A stretch of DNA of 64,000 bases from Zobellia roscoffensis (GCF_015330165.1 NZ_JADDXT010000002.1:3189646-3253645), one strand, 5' to 3'. Positions 36,813 through 45,159 are shown, numbered from the stretch's first letter. Notes: generated by a model not told the origin, from the letters alone. Program-made: numbers and translations.

Positions 36813-38300
36813 TTAACTCACTTTTGGTTCTTGTAATTTCGAATGTGTCTTTCTTCCTTCTCTAACTAGTATTTCAATAATTTCTTCAATGTCTTTTTTT
36901 GAAGTCCTGAAATTAACAACACAAGCTCTTAAACAATACATTTTATTTACTATGGCATTTGATAAAAACAACTCTCCACCAGTTTGTAATTCGTTTAATA
37001 ATTCTTCATTTAGTTTATTTAGATAATCGTTACTTGCATTGCAATCGTATGGAATATATCTAAATGTAGTAATACTTAAATTTTGAGAAACAGCTTCTAA
37101 TTCAGTATTTTTTTTAGCTAATTCAAATAATAATTTTGAGAGTTCAATATCTTCGCTAATTAGCTTTTCATAACCACTTCGACCTATTTGTTGTAATGAT
37201 AACCAAACCTTTAAAGCTCTAAAGCCACGTGAGTTTTGAAGTCCATATTCATAAAAATTTTGAGCAATTTCGTTTTCATCTTTGCTAAAATTATAGTATT
37301 CCGGATGTGAACTATAGGTATCTATTAAGTGTTGAGGATTTTTAACCAGCGTACAACCGGCTTCAAGTGGACTATATAGCCACTTATGTGGGTCAAGGGC
37401 AATAGAATCAGCTTCTGAAAGTCCGTTAAATAGGTCTTTGTATTTTGGAATAACCGCAGCTGGAACGCCATAAGCTCCGTCTATGTGAAACCATACATCA
37501 TAATCTTTACAAATAGTTGAAATACCTTTTAAATCATCAACGACTCCAGTACTAACATCACCAGCAGTACCTATAACCATAATTGGCTTAAAACCATTTT
37601 TTACATCTTCTTCAATTGTTTCTGCTAGTACTTTATTGTTCATTCTATTTGAAGAATCAGTTTGAATCCAGCGAATGGATTTTGTACCTAAACCAAATAA
37701 GATTGCTGCTTTGTCTATCCACGTATGTGTGGTTTTTGAACAATAAACAGTTAGCTTGTGAGATGTGTCTGAAAGGCCTTCTTCTTTTATGTTTTTTGGT
37801 GCTTTAGCTGTTCTAGCTGCTAAAAATGCCGTAAAATTTGCCATATTTCCTCCGCTTACCAAAATTCCTCCGTAGTTAGGTGAAACACCAATGAATTCAG
37901 CTAACCATTGAATGGTTTGTTTCTCAATTTCAGTAGCCATAGGGCTTAAAATATGCGCTCCAACATTTGGATTTATAGAGGCCGCTAATAAATCGGCCAA
38001 GGCTCCTATTGGTGCTGCAGATGAAGTAATATAGCCCAAGAATTTAGGGTGCCCATTAAGTAATGAATGGTTAAGTAATAAGTCCGTTGTTCTAGAAATC
38101 AGTTCGGTTGCGGGTATTCCCATTTCTGGTAAGGAAGTGCGTCCCAATATATTTTGCAATTGACTTGGACTTTCTTTTACAGTAACAGGTTTTTTATCAA
38201 TGTTAGAAAGGAAGTCAGAAATATCATCTATTAATTGATGTCCGATTTTCCGAAACTCTTCTTTGTTAATTTCTATTGAATTATTTCGATTTTCAGTCAT
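36813..38300 (-). CDS. PLP-dependent decarboxylase (group II, aromatic-L-amino-acid-decarboxylase-like)
   Basis: Cytosolic pyridoxal-phosphate enzyme that removes CO2 from an amino acid. 495 residues, typical. Seen: Schiff-base lysine K306 in LDPHKWLYSPLEAG, the cofactor-binding phrase WFHIDGAYGVPA, the start of the fold GHPKFLGYITSSAAPIGALADLLA, and VSGGNMANFTAFLAAR. It falls with tyrosine/DOPA/tryptophan-type decarboxylases, though the exact amino acid is not deducible. It is a lone gene flanked by direct repeats of about 225 bases and R1 elements on both sides, which suggests it came in or moved as a unit. Confidence 0.88.
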   Translation of the reverse strand: MTENRNNSIEINKEEFRKIGHQLIDDISDFLSNIDKKPVTVKESPSQLQNILGRTSLPEMGIPATELISRTTDLLLNHSLLNGHPKFLGYITSSAAPIGALADLLAASINPNVGAHILSPMATEIEKQTIQWLAEFIGVSPNYGGILVSGGNMANFTAFLAARTAKAPKNIKEEGLSDTSHKLTVYCSKTTHTWIDKAAILFGLGTKSIRWIQTDSSNRMNNKVLAETIEEDVKNGFKPIMVIGTAGDVSTGVVDDLKGISTICKDYDVWFHIDGAYGVPAAVIPKYKDLFNGLSEADSIALDPHKWLYSPLEAGCTLVKNPQHLIDTYSSHPEYYNFSKDENEIAQNFYEYGLQNSRGFRALKVWLSLQQIGRSGYEKLISEDIELSKLLFELAKKNTELEAVSQNLSITTFRYIPYDCNASNDYLNKLNEELLNELQTGGELFLSNAIVNKMYCLRACVVNFRTSKKDIEEIIEILVREGRKTHSKLQEPKVS

Positions 38301-38402
38301 TATATTATGTTTTGAACTAATGGGTTACAATGTCTCGTATATGAAAAGTAGCGTGTAAAAAGACACTAATTTTTTGGATAATACACAAGCCCAATTTTTA
38401 AA

Positions 38403-38500
38403 TTTTACTCGATAATCGAGATTTAATGCTCCGAGGCTTGCCTCGAAATCTAGGTATATTCTTTTTAATGCCTCGCGGGCTTGCCCCGAGGTAGTTTACT
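38403..38500. mobile_element. R1 three-hairpin element, copy 3, with apparent empty site elsewhere
   Basis: The best copy: stems CTCGATAATCGAG (38408-38420), CGAGGCTTGCCTCG (38432-38445) and CCTCGCGGGCTTGCCCCGAGG (38471-38491). It interrupts sequence that is continuous in the related spacer at 36356-36400. The flanking hexamer TTTACT is present once there and on both sides here, as expected of an insertion with a target duplication. No open reading frame fits inside, so any movement would need a protein supplied from elsewhere. Confidence 0.6.
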
Positions 38501-38721
38501 AATTATTTTATTTAGGGAATTTGTCAAATTTAAAGATTCAACAACCTTATAAAGGTAAACAAACCATTTCAACCTAGGTTAGTTACATATTCTGGTTAGA
38601 TTGATGTTTTTTACCCCACTACATAAAATTAAGATTATAGGGTTGGGGATAATTAAAGAGATCCTATACAATGTTGTTCGTTACTCTTGTGGGCACAAGC
38701 GTGACGCTTGCGCTAGCGGGG
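38501..38721. repeat. Direct repeat DR-B, right copy, including an R2 hairpin
   Basis: Matches 36361-36587. It ends with ACAAGCGTGACGCTTGCGC and CTAGCGGGG, only 3 bases before the stop codon of the minus-strand gene at 38725. The remaining 38301-38402 upstream of the decarboxylase carries the spacer motif GAAAAGTAGCGTGTAA and ACACTA, also seen at about 41883-41907. Confidence 0.8.
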
Positions 38722-38724
38722 CGG

Positions 38725-39171
38725 CTAGTTGAGCTTAGCTACCGTTCGTTCTATAAGATAGGTAATGAGTAAGCCTATAGTAAAAGTAGTTACAATTGTA
38801 CAAAACAATAATGCAAGTATGGCGGGAAACAACAAAAGGAAACTATCTTCTACCGTGAATAGAAGTACCAGACAGAATGTTGCCCAGATAATGAAATTTA
38901 CTACCGTAGAATAGACAAACGAACTGAATAGTAATGATTTTCCATGACCCAAATGGTCGTATGCTACTTTTGCTCCAATTCCTAAAGCTACCAAGAACGA
39001 TAGGGCCAATCCTAACGTCGGCCATCCATACCCGGCTATAATTGCAATTGATAATAGCCCTTCTCCGGTAAATAAAATAGGTGTCCAGAGCGTTCCCACG
39101 ATGGTAAGAAGACCAATAGGTAAACCTAGCAAGTAGGAAATTAAAATACTAATGAGGAGGGGTTTATTCAT
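38725..39171 (-). CDS. Four-helix membrane protein of unknown function
   Basis: 148 residues, almost entirely hydrophobic helices (about 5-28, 35-66, 80-105, 110-142) with a single positive loop YDHLGHGKS. Family not recognised. A single-gene unit: its stop TAG lies 3 bases from the R2 hairpin on the 3' side. Upstream, 226 bases of spacer precede the next gene's R2 module. Confidence 0.6.
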   Translation of the reverse strand: MNKPLLISILISYLLGLPIGLLTIVGTLWTPILFTGEGLLSIAIIAGYGWPTLGLALSFLVALGIGAKVAYDHLGHGKSLLFSSFVYSTVVNFIIWATFCLVLLFTVEDSFLLLFPAILALLFCTIVTTFTIGLLITYLIERTVAKLN

Positions 39172-39317
39172 CTTAAGTCTGTTCTGACCCCGTTTTTATT
39201 TGGCGCACAATCTAAGTTCTCGTTATAAGGCTGAATATACTTGTAAAAAGCTTTATCTGCACTGATCATTAACCTATTCTTATCCATCAAAGGCCTTATT
39301 GGTACTTGCAAAAACGT

Positions 39318-39385
39318 TGTAGAGCACGCGTTACAAAGGAGCGCTAGCGGGGTGTGACTAGCGTGCCGCTTGCGCCAACAGGGGA
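39318..39385. repeat. Double R2 3'-end module
   Basis: Two variants lie back to back: AGAGCACGCGTTACAAAGG with core GCGCTAGCGGGG (to 39352), then CTAGCGTGCCGCTTGCGCC ending AGGGG (39385). The stop codon of the minus-strand gene at 39398 is 12 bases further. Duplication of the module suggests loss of a gene that once separated the two. Confidence 0.6.
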
Positions 39386-39397
39386 GTTTACAGTAGA

Positions 39398-39898
39398 TTA
39401 AATTTCATTCATTATTCTCCAATTTCCACGGATATTCATGGACTTTTTTATGATTAAAAGAAATTCTATAGAACCACTAGAACATTCTAGCGTAATATCT
39501 CCTCGCTCAACAAGTACGTTCCGGTATGGATTAACATTATAACGGACTCCCGTTAAAGCTATATTTTCCCATTCCACACCAAAAGAATTTCCTTTTTTAA
39601 TTAATTGTCTAAAATTTTTAATTAGCTCCACTTTAAAATTAGCTAATACGGAATCTGTTGCAGGAATGGTTTCTTGCGGTTGTGCTTCCTTAATTAGCGG
39701 AACAAGGTGTTCAATATCTTTTTTGGTAGGCAGGCATTTTAAAATTTTCTTTTCGTTGTTCTTTTTAAAGGCTTTGAATACAGTGGTTACAATCTTGTTG
39801 TTTTCTAAATTCTCCTGTGCAAAAATAGGGTTGTAGACTATTAGAAAAACTATCAATAATACATTGTAAAAGTGGGTAGGTAGCGGTTGAGTTTTCAA
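39398..39898 (-). CDS. Secreted protein of unknown function
   Basis: 166 residues with a signal peptide (VLLIVFLIVYNPIFAQ). The mature part is mixed, with a Lys-rich helix (FKAFKKNNEKKILKCLPTKKD) and a C-terminal beta segment (GDITLECSSGSIEFLLIIKK, then GNWRIMNEI). This resembles small periplasmic NTF2-like proteins that end in a W-R motif, but the assignment is tentative. Single-gene unit next to R2 modules on its 3' side. Confidence 0.6.
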   Translation of the reverse strand: MKTQPLPTHFYNVLLIVFLIVYNPIFAQENLENNKIVTTVFKAFKKNNEKKILKCLPTKKDIEHLVPLIKEAQPQETIPATDSVLANFKVELIKNFRQLIKKGNSFGVEWENIALTGVRYNVNPYRNVLVERGDITLECSSGSIEFLLIIKKSMNIRGNWRIMNEI

Positions 39899-40018
39899 TT
39901 AGGGACAGATTAGTTATGAAAAACAAAGATAGCGTAAATGAAGTATTCATTGTGCTAATGTAACTGGGTGTTTTTGGGTTGAGCTACTAGCCTAACGCAG
40001 ATTAGGTTCTACTTGTAT

Positions 40019-40058
40019 ACTCATGTGGAACACTCGTTACAAACGAGCGCTAGCGGGG
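40019..40058. repeat. R2 3'-end hairpin next to the gene at 40061
   Basis: ACTCATGTGGAACACTCGTT leads into ACAAACGAG and the core GCGCTAGCGGGG. The stem CTCGTT-ACA-AACGAG replaces CAAGCG...CGCTTG of other copies, a compensatory change that keeps the hairpin. The stop codon of the gene on the minus strand begins 2 bases later. Confidence 0.65.
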
Positions 40059-40060
40059 AT

Positions 40061-40480
40061 TTATTGGTCCCACTCACTTGATTCCATCCATTTTTCTTTC
40101 CACTCTTTTGGAAATGATTTGTGATTCCTTGTTTCCAAAGACAACTTTGTGTAAAATATTTTATGAACTTGTCCATTACCTTTCTTTAAGTACACAAAAT
40201 TTTGATATTCAGGCTTTATTAAGCTATCTCCAATTTGGGCTGAATCTACTATTTTTTGATAAGGAGAAATTTCGATAAATCCTGTTGCCGTTTTTATTTT
40301 CAAATGAGTTGGTTTTGTATTCCGAACCGAGAACTTCTCAGAAATAGTGCCTTCATATCCGGTTGTAATTTCGTCTATTTTCAATTGAACTCCACTTGGT
40401 ATGGATACATACGTTTTTATGATGTAAATAAAAATACCGAAAAGAAAAATTATCGAAATAGAAATGAGAACTTTTTTCAA
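40061..40480 (-). CDS. Membrane-anchored protein of unknown function
   Basis: 139 residues with one N-terminal helix (about 3-24, VLISISIIFLFGIFIYIIKTYV) and an outer beta-rich domain (GTISEKFSVRNTKPTHLKIKTATGFIEISPY). It ends KEKWMESSEWDQ. No family recognised. It sits between an R2 hairpin (3' side) and a spacer with a nested hairpin (5' side). Confidence 0.6.
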   Translation of the reverse strand: MKKVLISISIIFLFGIFIYIIKTYVSIPSGVQLKIDEITTGYEGTISEKFSVRNTKPTHLKIKTATGFIEISPYQKIVDSAQIGDSLIKPEYQNFVYLKKGNGQVHKIFYTKLSLETRNHKSFPKEWKEKWMESSEWDQ

Positions 40481-40639
40481 CTAGCTTATTTTTTGAAATG
40501 AATGCCAACGGTCCGTTATAAGAATAGTTATGGTTTTACTCTCGAGGGTTTTCCGTAGAAAAATCAGTTGTAGTAAGTTTGCAACTACCATTGGTTAAGC
40601 TCAAAATTGAGCAATTATTTTTATACATTGTGGCTGTTG

Positions 40640-40706
40640 CACAACCATAAAATTAATTAAAAAACCTAGTTTTTTAGTTTGTTAAAATTATAACAACTTG
40701 GTTGTG
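40640..40706. repeat. Nested hairpin in the 40481-40803 spacer
   Basis: Outer arms CACAACCA (40640-40647) and TGGTTGTG (40699-40706), inner perfect stem AAAAAAC (40659-40665) and GTTTTTT (40669-40675). A second small inverted pair, TGTGC and GCACA, flanks ACGGTTACCAATGTTA at about 40765-40795 next to the stop of the gene at 40804. The 323-base spacer has no gene. Confidence 0.45.
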
Positions 40707-40803
40707 AGTAATTTGTTTTCTAGAACCATCTTAATATCATCAATTAACTTTATAAAAGGAGTTGTGCAACGGTTACCAATGTTAGCACACGTTTTTTTTC
40801 GTA

Positions 40804-41706
40804 CTATTTGTCAAAAATCATTAATTCAGAATCCTTTCCCTCGTACATTGTGTAAGAGGTATATTCATCTTCTCCTTTGTACCATCTGTATCTCGATTGG
40901 TTAAATCTGAACATTGTCAAAACTTCATTTACTTGCTCTTGAAACTCCTGCTTGTTTTTATTTGCAGCAAAAACTCCACCTGAAAAGTTTATGTGTCTAT
41001 TCCCTCTACTACTCGTCGAAACTTCAATATCATTTTCCCACATTTTTTTAGCAACTATTTTAGCATATTCTTTTCTTAAGATTGGAAATTCCTTGACTTG
41101 CATTTTTACAACTTTTGGTTTTAACTGTTTGGCAAGTTTTTGAATTTCGGGGTCTTCTGATTTCTCTCCATCATTTATTATGTTACCCCAAGTGCTAAAC
41201 AAGACTAATTCTATTTGCAATGATTCAATTGTTTCACGATAGTTTGAAAAATCTACTCCATTGTTCACAGCTTTCAATTCCCGTTCAAGTTGTTCCTTTT
41301 GTTTTAGTTTTTCTTCTTCTTTCGCTTTTGCCAATTCCGCTTGTTCAGCGAGTAGTTTTTCTTCTTCTGTTAGTTTACTTAAACTATCCGTTTTTTGAAG
41401 AAGTTCTTGTGCTTCTTGATATAGTGGATTGTCTTCTTCTATATTTTTAAGGTCGGATATGGCATTTTCATACTTGCCCTCCTTAATATATTTATTTGCG
41501 GATTCGATATTGGATTTCGCCATTTCTTCTTTATTTGCGGTTGCAATTGCTATAACTCCCAACCCAATAAATCCAATGAACCAAAATCCGATAACTTTAA
41601 GTCTTGTTGGTTTTTTTGACCATCTTAAAATTATTGAGGGTTTAATAAGTCCTACGATTAGAGCGATAAAAAGCGCAAGTGTTAAAAATCCTAAAAATCC
41701 GTTCAT
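40804..41706 (-). CDS. Membrane protein with coiled coil, unknown function
   Basis: 300 residues. Two N-terminal helices (about 4-22 and 37-57), then a TPR-like stretch (NIESANKYIKEGKYENAISDLKNIEE), a highly charged coiled coil (about 105-150: EEEKLLAEQAELAKAKEEE), and a soluble C-terminal domain (about 155-300) with MWENDIEVSTSSRGNRHINFSGG. The C-terminal part may bind something outside the membrane, but no family is recognised. A single-gene unit in the minus-strand array. Confidence 0.65.
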   Translation of the reverse strand: MNGFLGFLTLALFIALIVGLIKPSIILRWSKKPTRLKVIGFWFIGFIGLGVIAIATANKEEMAKSNIESANKYIKEGKYENAISDLKNIEEDNPLYQEAQELLQKTDSLSKLTEEEKLLAEQAELAKAKEEEKLKQKEQLERELKAVNNGVDFSNYRETIESLQIELVLFSTWGNIINDGEKSEDPEIQKLAKQLKPKVVKMQVKEFPILRKEYAKIVAKKMWENDIEVSTSSRGNRHINFSGGVFAANKNKQEFQEQVNEVLTMFRFNQSRYRWYKGEDEYTSYTMYEGKDSELMIFDK

Positions 41707-42022
41707 GCTTGGTTAGTTCTTGTTTGGTTAATGTTTATTTTAAAATGTGTGCTTACAATTTTATAAATCAAGTAGTTGCTGTATATTTTGATTTGCGAGT
41801 TATAAGACAACTAACTGCGTTATTCTAATTAATCCACTAAATATCGCAATACTAATCATAACACCATTACAGAAAACCGTAAGTAGCGTGTAAGAAATAC
41901 ACTATTCGTTAAAATGCTAAAATTAATCGGTAAAAGGTTGGTGGGAGGTTAATTTAAAAAAGAGGTTTTTCGTTTCTAACTCTATGTTGTGTAGGTATTT
42001 ATAAAGTTGGTTAAACAAAAAA
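41707..42022. other. Spacer of the accessory region
   Basis: No gene seen. It contains AAGTAGCGTGTAAGAAATACACTA at about 41881-41904, the same short motif as in the spacer at 38345-38368; this is the last trace of the spacer family before the window returns to ordinary sequence. Confidence 0.4.
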
Positions 42023-42057
42023 TGCCGCTTTAGAACCCATTAGGCTCCAAAGCGGCA
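42023..42057 (-). terminator. Terminator of the lipocalin-like gene
   Basis: TGCCGCTTT (42023-42031) pairs with AAAGCGGCA (42049-42057). On the minus strand a T run follows the stem. A second hairpin, CCTCCT (42066-42071) with AGGAGG (42083-42088), lies between it and the stop codon. Confidence 0.7.
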
Positions 42058-42109
42058 AAAATGGGCCTCCTTACCAGAGATTAGGAGGCGCATATAGCAA
42101 TATAACCGG

Positions 42110-42634
42110 TTATAACTCGGTAAGCGTATAGGTAAAGGTTACGTTGGCCTGTATGGTTTTACCTTCGGCATCCGCAATATTAAAAGTTTCCGTAAAAGAG
42201 AAAGCGGTAGCATCATCTTTAAAGTTCAACGGAATATTGCTCACGTTACAAGAGCCGGTTAAAGACAATAGGTCTTCCGTAAGTTGCCAGGTACCGCCAA
42301 GGGTAACCTCGTTATCGCAATTTTCGGCATTTTGGCTTTGTAGATATAGATAGGTACGGTTGGCGCCAAAGGAATACCGGGCATCCTTTTGGCAATCTTC
42401 GTACTGTGCAAAAAGGTCTGTGGAGGGGTTGTCCGTTTGGTCATCGGTCAGGTCTACTTCGGTATCGGCCGTCATAGCGGTCAGCACCCAATCACCAGGT
42501 AGTTTTTCTTCATTTGTGGCCAAAGCGCCGGTAAAATCCTCAGGGCAGTCAATACTATTATCCGTAGAATCACAGGCTAAAAACAATCCGTTGCAAAGAA
42601 CAGCGGTCAATACATACACAAGGTTTTTTCTCAT
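42110..42634 (-). CDS. Lipocalin-like lipoprotein
   Basis: 174 residues with lipoprotein signal ending LFLAC. The mature part looks like the small lipocalin-like lipoproteins of Flavobacteria: LPGDWVLTAMTADTEVDLTD, YSFGANRTYLY, and TLGGTWQLTEDLLSLTG, ending in a beta segment IQANVTFTYTLTEL. Four cysteines lie in the mature chain. Such proteins are periplasmic or outer-membrane attached; ligand unknown. It has its own strong terminator. Confidence 0.75.
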   Translation of the reverse strand: MRKNLVYVLTAVLCNGLFLACDSTDNSIDCPEDFTGALATNEEKLPGDWVLTAMTADTEVDLTDDQTDNPSTDLFAQYEDCQKDARYSFGANRTYLYLQSQNAENCDNEVTLGGTWQLTEDLLSLTGSCNVSNIPLNFKDDATAFSFTETFNIADAEGKTIQANVTFTYTLTEL

Positions 42635-42852
42635 TTCAATATTTAGATTATAGGTTCAATAGGTAGATGTAAAATAGATAAAATGGTTGCGAAGAGAGGT
42701 GTTAAAAGTGGCTCACCACCACCGCATTGGGGTGGTAGGAATTTAAAAGAAGATGCAAACCAGGTTTTTATCTTTCTAAGTAGTAGGTTTATATAGTTTT
42801 AAAAAAAGAACTTTACTTTAGTAGTTGAGACTTATGATCTAACGTACCTGCC

Positions 42853-43953
42853 ATGAAAACGGGCCTATCTCCTAAAACAAGACGGAATATTAGCCGCATC
42901 ATTCCTTTTGGTGTCATTTGGCTCCTTGTGGGCTGGATAATTCTGTTTACCCAAGAAGTAGCAAGCGGTAGTCAGACATCTAACCCCAATGGTACCATTC
43001 ACCTTACTTTGGAGGTGTTTGTGTTTGCCAGTATTTCTGTACTATTATTGGGTTTGTTGGTGGGGTTTATAGAAATTTTCTGGTTGGAAAATGTTTTTAG
43101 CAATCGGAGTTTGGCCAAGGAAATTGCTTCTAAAATGGGATTCTATATCCTCTTTTTTCTGGGGGTAATGATAGTGCTCTATCCTATTGCGGCCAGTATT
43201 GAGTTGGACGTTTCCCCATTGGATGCAAAGGTTTGGGAAAAGTTTACCGAATGGCTTACGGGAATGGATTTTATAAGCACCTTGGTTACTTTGGGGTTCA
43301 GCTTGTTCCTTTCGCTCTTCTATTCGGAGATCAGTGAGAACCTTGGTTATGGTGTTCTGACCAATTTTTTCACCGGAAAATACCATATTCCGGTGGAGGA
43401 AAAACGCATTTTTATGTTTTTGGATATGAAATCTTCAACCACCATAGCAGAAAATCTGGGACACATTTCTTATTTTGAATTGCTTAAAACCTACTATTCG
43501 GATTTCTCGGATGCCATTATAAATAACTACGGAGAGGTCTACCAATACATTGGCGATGAGATTGTAATTTCTTGGACCTACGAAAACGGAATAAAGAACA
43601 ACCATTGCATCAACTGCTTTTTTGCCATGAAAGACAGCCTAGCAAAAAAAGCGAAAGCCTACCAAACTAAATTTGGAGTGGCTCCCACTTTTAAAGCAGG
43701 TCTGCATTATGGAAAGGTAACTACCGGAGAAATTGGGGCACTCAAAAAAGAGATTATTTTTACCGGAGATGTGCTTAATACTACAGCTCGTATTCAAGGG
43801 TTGTGCAATAGTTACCAGGTAGATTTTATTATTTCTCAAGAGCTGGTCAGCCAACTAAACCTAAAAAACGACTTTGTAACTACGGCTTTGGGCACGACCC
43901 AATTACGGGGTAAAGAAGAAACCGTAGAACTGGTGACGATTGCCCGTGTCTAG
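42853..43953 (+). CDS. Membrane class III adenylate/guanylate cyclase
   Basis: 366 residues: four N-terminal membrane helices (about 16-35, 52-75, 92-112, 135-155) followed by a cytosolic class III cyclase domain (about 180-350). Metal-binding aspartates are visible as D191 in FMFLDMKSST and D235 in YIGDEIVISW; DVLNTTARIQGLC holds the transition-state Asn/Arg pair. It should make cyclic AMP or GMP; the specificity residue was not assigned. Its stop TAG shares the palindrome CTAG (43950-43953) with the convergent gene's stop, so the two genes overlap by four bases. Confidence 0.9.
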   Translation: MKTGLSPKTRRNISRIIPFGVIWLLVGWIILFTQEVASGSQTSNPNGTIHLTLEVFVFASISVLLLGLLVGFIEIFWLENVFSNRSLAKEIASKMGFYILFFLGVMIVLYPIAASIELDVSPLDAKVWEKFTEWLTGMDFISTLVTLGFSLFLSLFYSEISENLGYGVLTNFFTGKYHIPVEEKRIFMFLDMKSSTTIAENLGHISYFELLKTYYSDFSDAIINNYGEVYQYIGDEIVISWTYENGIKNNHCINCFFAMKDSLAKKAKAYQTKFGVAPTFKAGLHYGKVTTGEIGALKKEIIFTGDVLNTTARIQGLCNSYQVDFIISQELVSQLNLKNDFVTTALGTTQLRGKEETVELVTIARV

Positions 43954-44609
43954 TTCTCAAATTCCTCAATTTGTTTTAATGATGTTAGGGCCTGTTGCGT
44001 TTTGGTTCCTGTAACCCAAGAGATGATGGTTCTCACCCATTTTAGGTGTAGGTTTTTAAAACTTAGTTTGTTCAAAAACCATAGTAAAGGAAAAATCAAT
44101 ACTCCGTTAATAATAAGATACCGCTGTACAAAGTCCGGGTCTAAATGTACATAGAGGTCCGTATCTAGAAAAACATCAATAGCCACTAGGGAATACGCCC
44201 ACCAGACCGGCCCCGAAAGAAAAAGTAGCTTTACGAACAAGAGCACATGAGTATTGACCCTTTCTATTTTTTTCCGAATCTCAACAACAGGTTTTGAGTA
44301 ATCTATTTGATTTAAAAGCGTTACTTGGCCTATACTGCCAATAAGGGCTATAAGGGTAAATACAAAAAGAATACCACCGCTAACGGCCAAATGAGTGCTG
44401 GACCAATGGTTTGCAATGTACGAGCCTAAAAACAGTAACAGGGCAGAAAATGAGACTACTTCTATGCTTCTAAAAATTAATACGGTTTGGGTCTTTTTCT
44501 TTGTTTTTTGCAAGTTTATTTTTTGAATTGAGGCGCTATTCAAGCTTAATATACGGTCTAGTTTTGCGTCGTAAGCAGATAGGATTTCATTGAGTTCATT
44601 CGGTTTCAT
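43950..44609 (-). CDS. Membrane protein, possible anti-sigma factor
   Basis: 219 residues with a soluble N-terminal part (1-45) and four membrane helices (about 47-67, 77-97, 122-142, 165-183). Its start overlaps the end of the ECF sigma gene by 14 bases, the usual arrangement of a sigma factor with its membrane-bound partner. A zinc-binding HxxxCxxC motif is absent, so if it is an anti-sigma factor it is of a non-ZAS type. Family not recognised. Confidence 0.7.
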   Translation of the reverse strand: MKPNELNEILSAYDAKLDRILSLNSASIQKINLQKTKKKTQTVLIFRSIEVVSFSALLLFLGSYIANHWSSTHLAVSGGILFVFTLIALIGSIGQVTLLNQIDYSKPVVEIRKKIERVNTHVLLFVKLLFLSGPVWWAYSLVAIDVFLDTDLYVHLDPDFVQRYLIINGVLIFPLLWFLNKLSFKNLHLKWVRTIISWVTGTKTQQALTSLKQIEEFEN

Positions 44610-45159
44610 AATTCAGATTTTTTAAAAATTCGTTTTTTAATTTAAGTTTTATGCGACCTATTTTTGTCGCTACGTTTGTTTTGCTAATCCCTAGTATTTC
44701 GGCAATTTCACTATGGCTTTTCTCTTCTAGGTATAGCAGCATTAAGGCTTTGTTCAGCTCATTCAACGATTGAATAAAATGCTGTAACATTTCAACCTTT
44801 TTGTTCATTTGCTCCCGGTGCTCCGTTTCTTCTGTCCTAAGATGAAAAATAGTGGCGTTGTCAAAAGAGTCCGTTTTAGTGTGCCATTTCTTCTCTTTTC
44901 TATAGTAGGAGATGGCCGTGTTCAGTGCAATGCGATACATCCAGGTGCTATATTTAAATTCCGGATTGTATTGGTCAAAGGCGTCCCACAATTGAATAAT
45001 AATTTCTTGTTCAAGGTCTTTTCGGTCCGCCGGGTTGGCACAATACGAGTTCACAATTTTATAGATGATTTTTTTGTGCTCATCTATTAAACCTATGAAT
45101 CGCTCTTTTTTAGTCGTCTGCATCTTGGTTCTTAAATGATTGTCTTGTGCTTTCCGCAT
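44596..45159 (-). CDS. ECF-type RNA polymerase sigma factor
   Basis: 187 residues, typical for ECF factors. Region 2 is seen as DLEQEIIIQLWDAFDQYNPE and FKYSTWMYRIALNTAISYYRK. Region 4 reads LNELNKALMLLYLEEKSHSEIAEILGISKTNVATKIGRIKLKLK. An in-frame ATG at 45123 (MQTTKKERF) is an equally good start and would shorten the protein by 12 residues. It is followed by an overlapping membrane-protein gene that may hold it inactive. Target genes are not evident. Confidence 0.9.
   Translation of the reverse strand: MRKAQDNHLRTKMQTTKKERFIGLIDEHKKIIYKIVNSYCANPADRKDLEQEIIIQLWDAFDQYNPEFKYSTWMYRIALNTAISYYRKEKKWHTKTDSFDNATIFHLRTEETEHREQMNKKVEMLQHFIQSLNELNKALMLLYLEEKSHSEIAEILGISKTNVATKIGRIKLKLKNEFLKNLNYETE

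Noticed and set aside
33063..42109. Formal integron attC sites
   Set aside because: Simple R box patterns (RYYYAAC/GTTRRRY) were not clearly paired in the spacers and no integrase gene is in view, so I describe them only as cassette-like hairpins.
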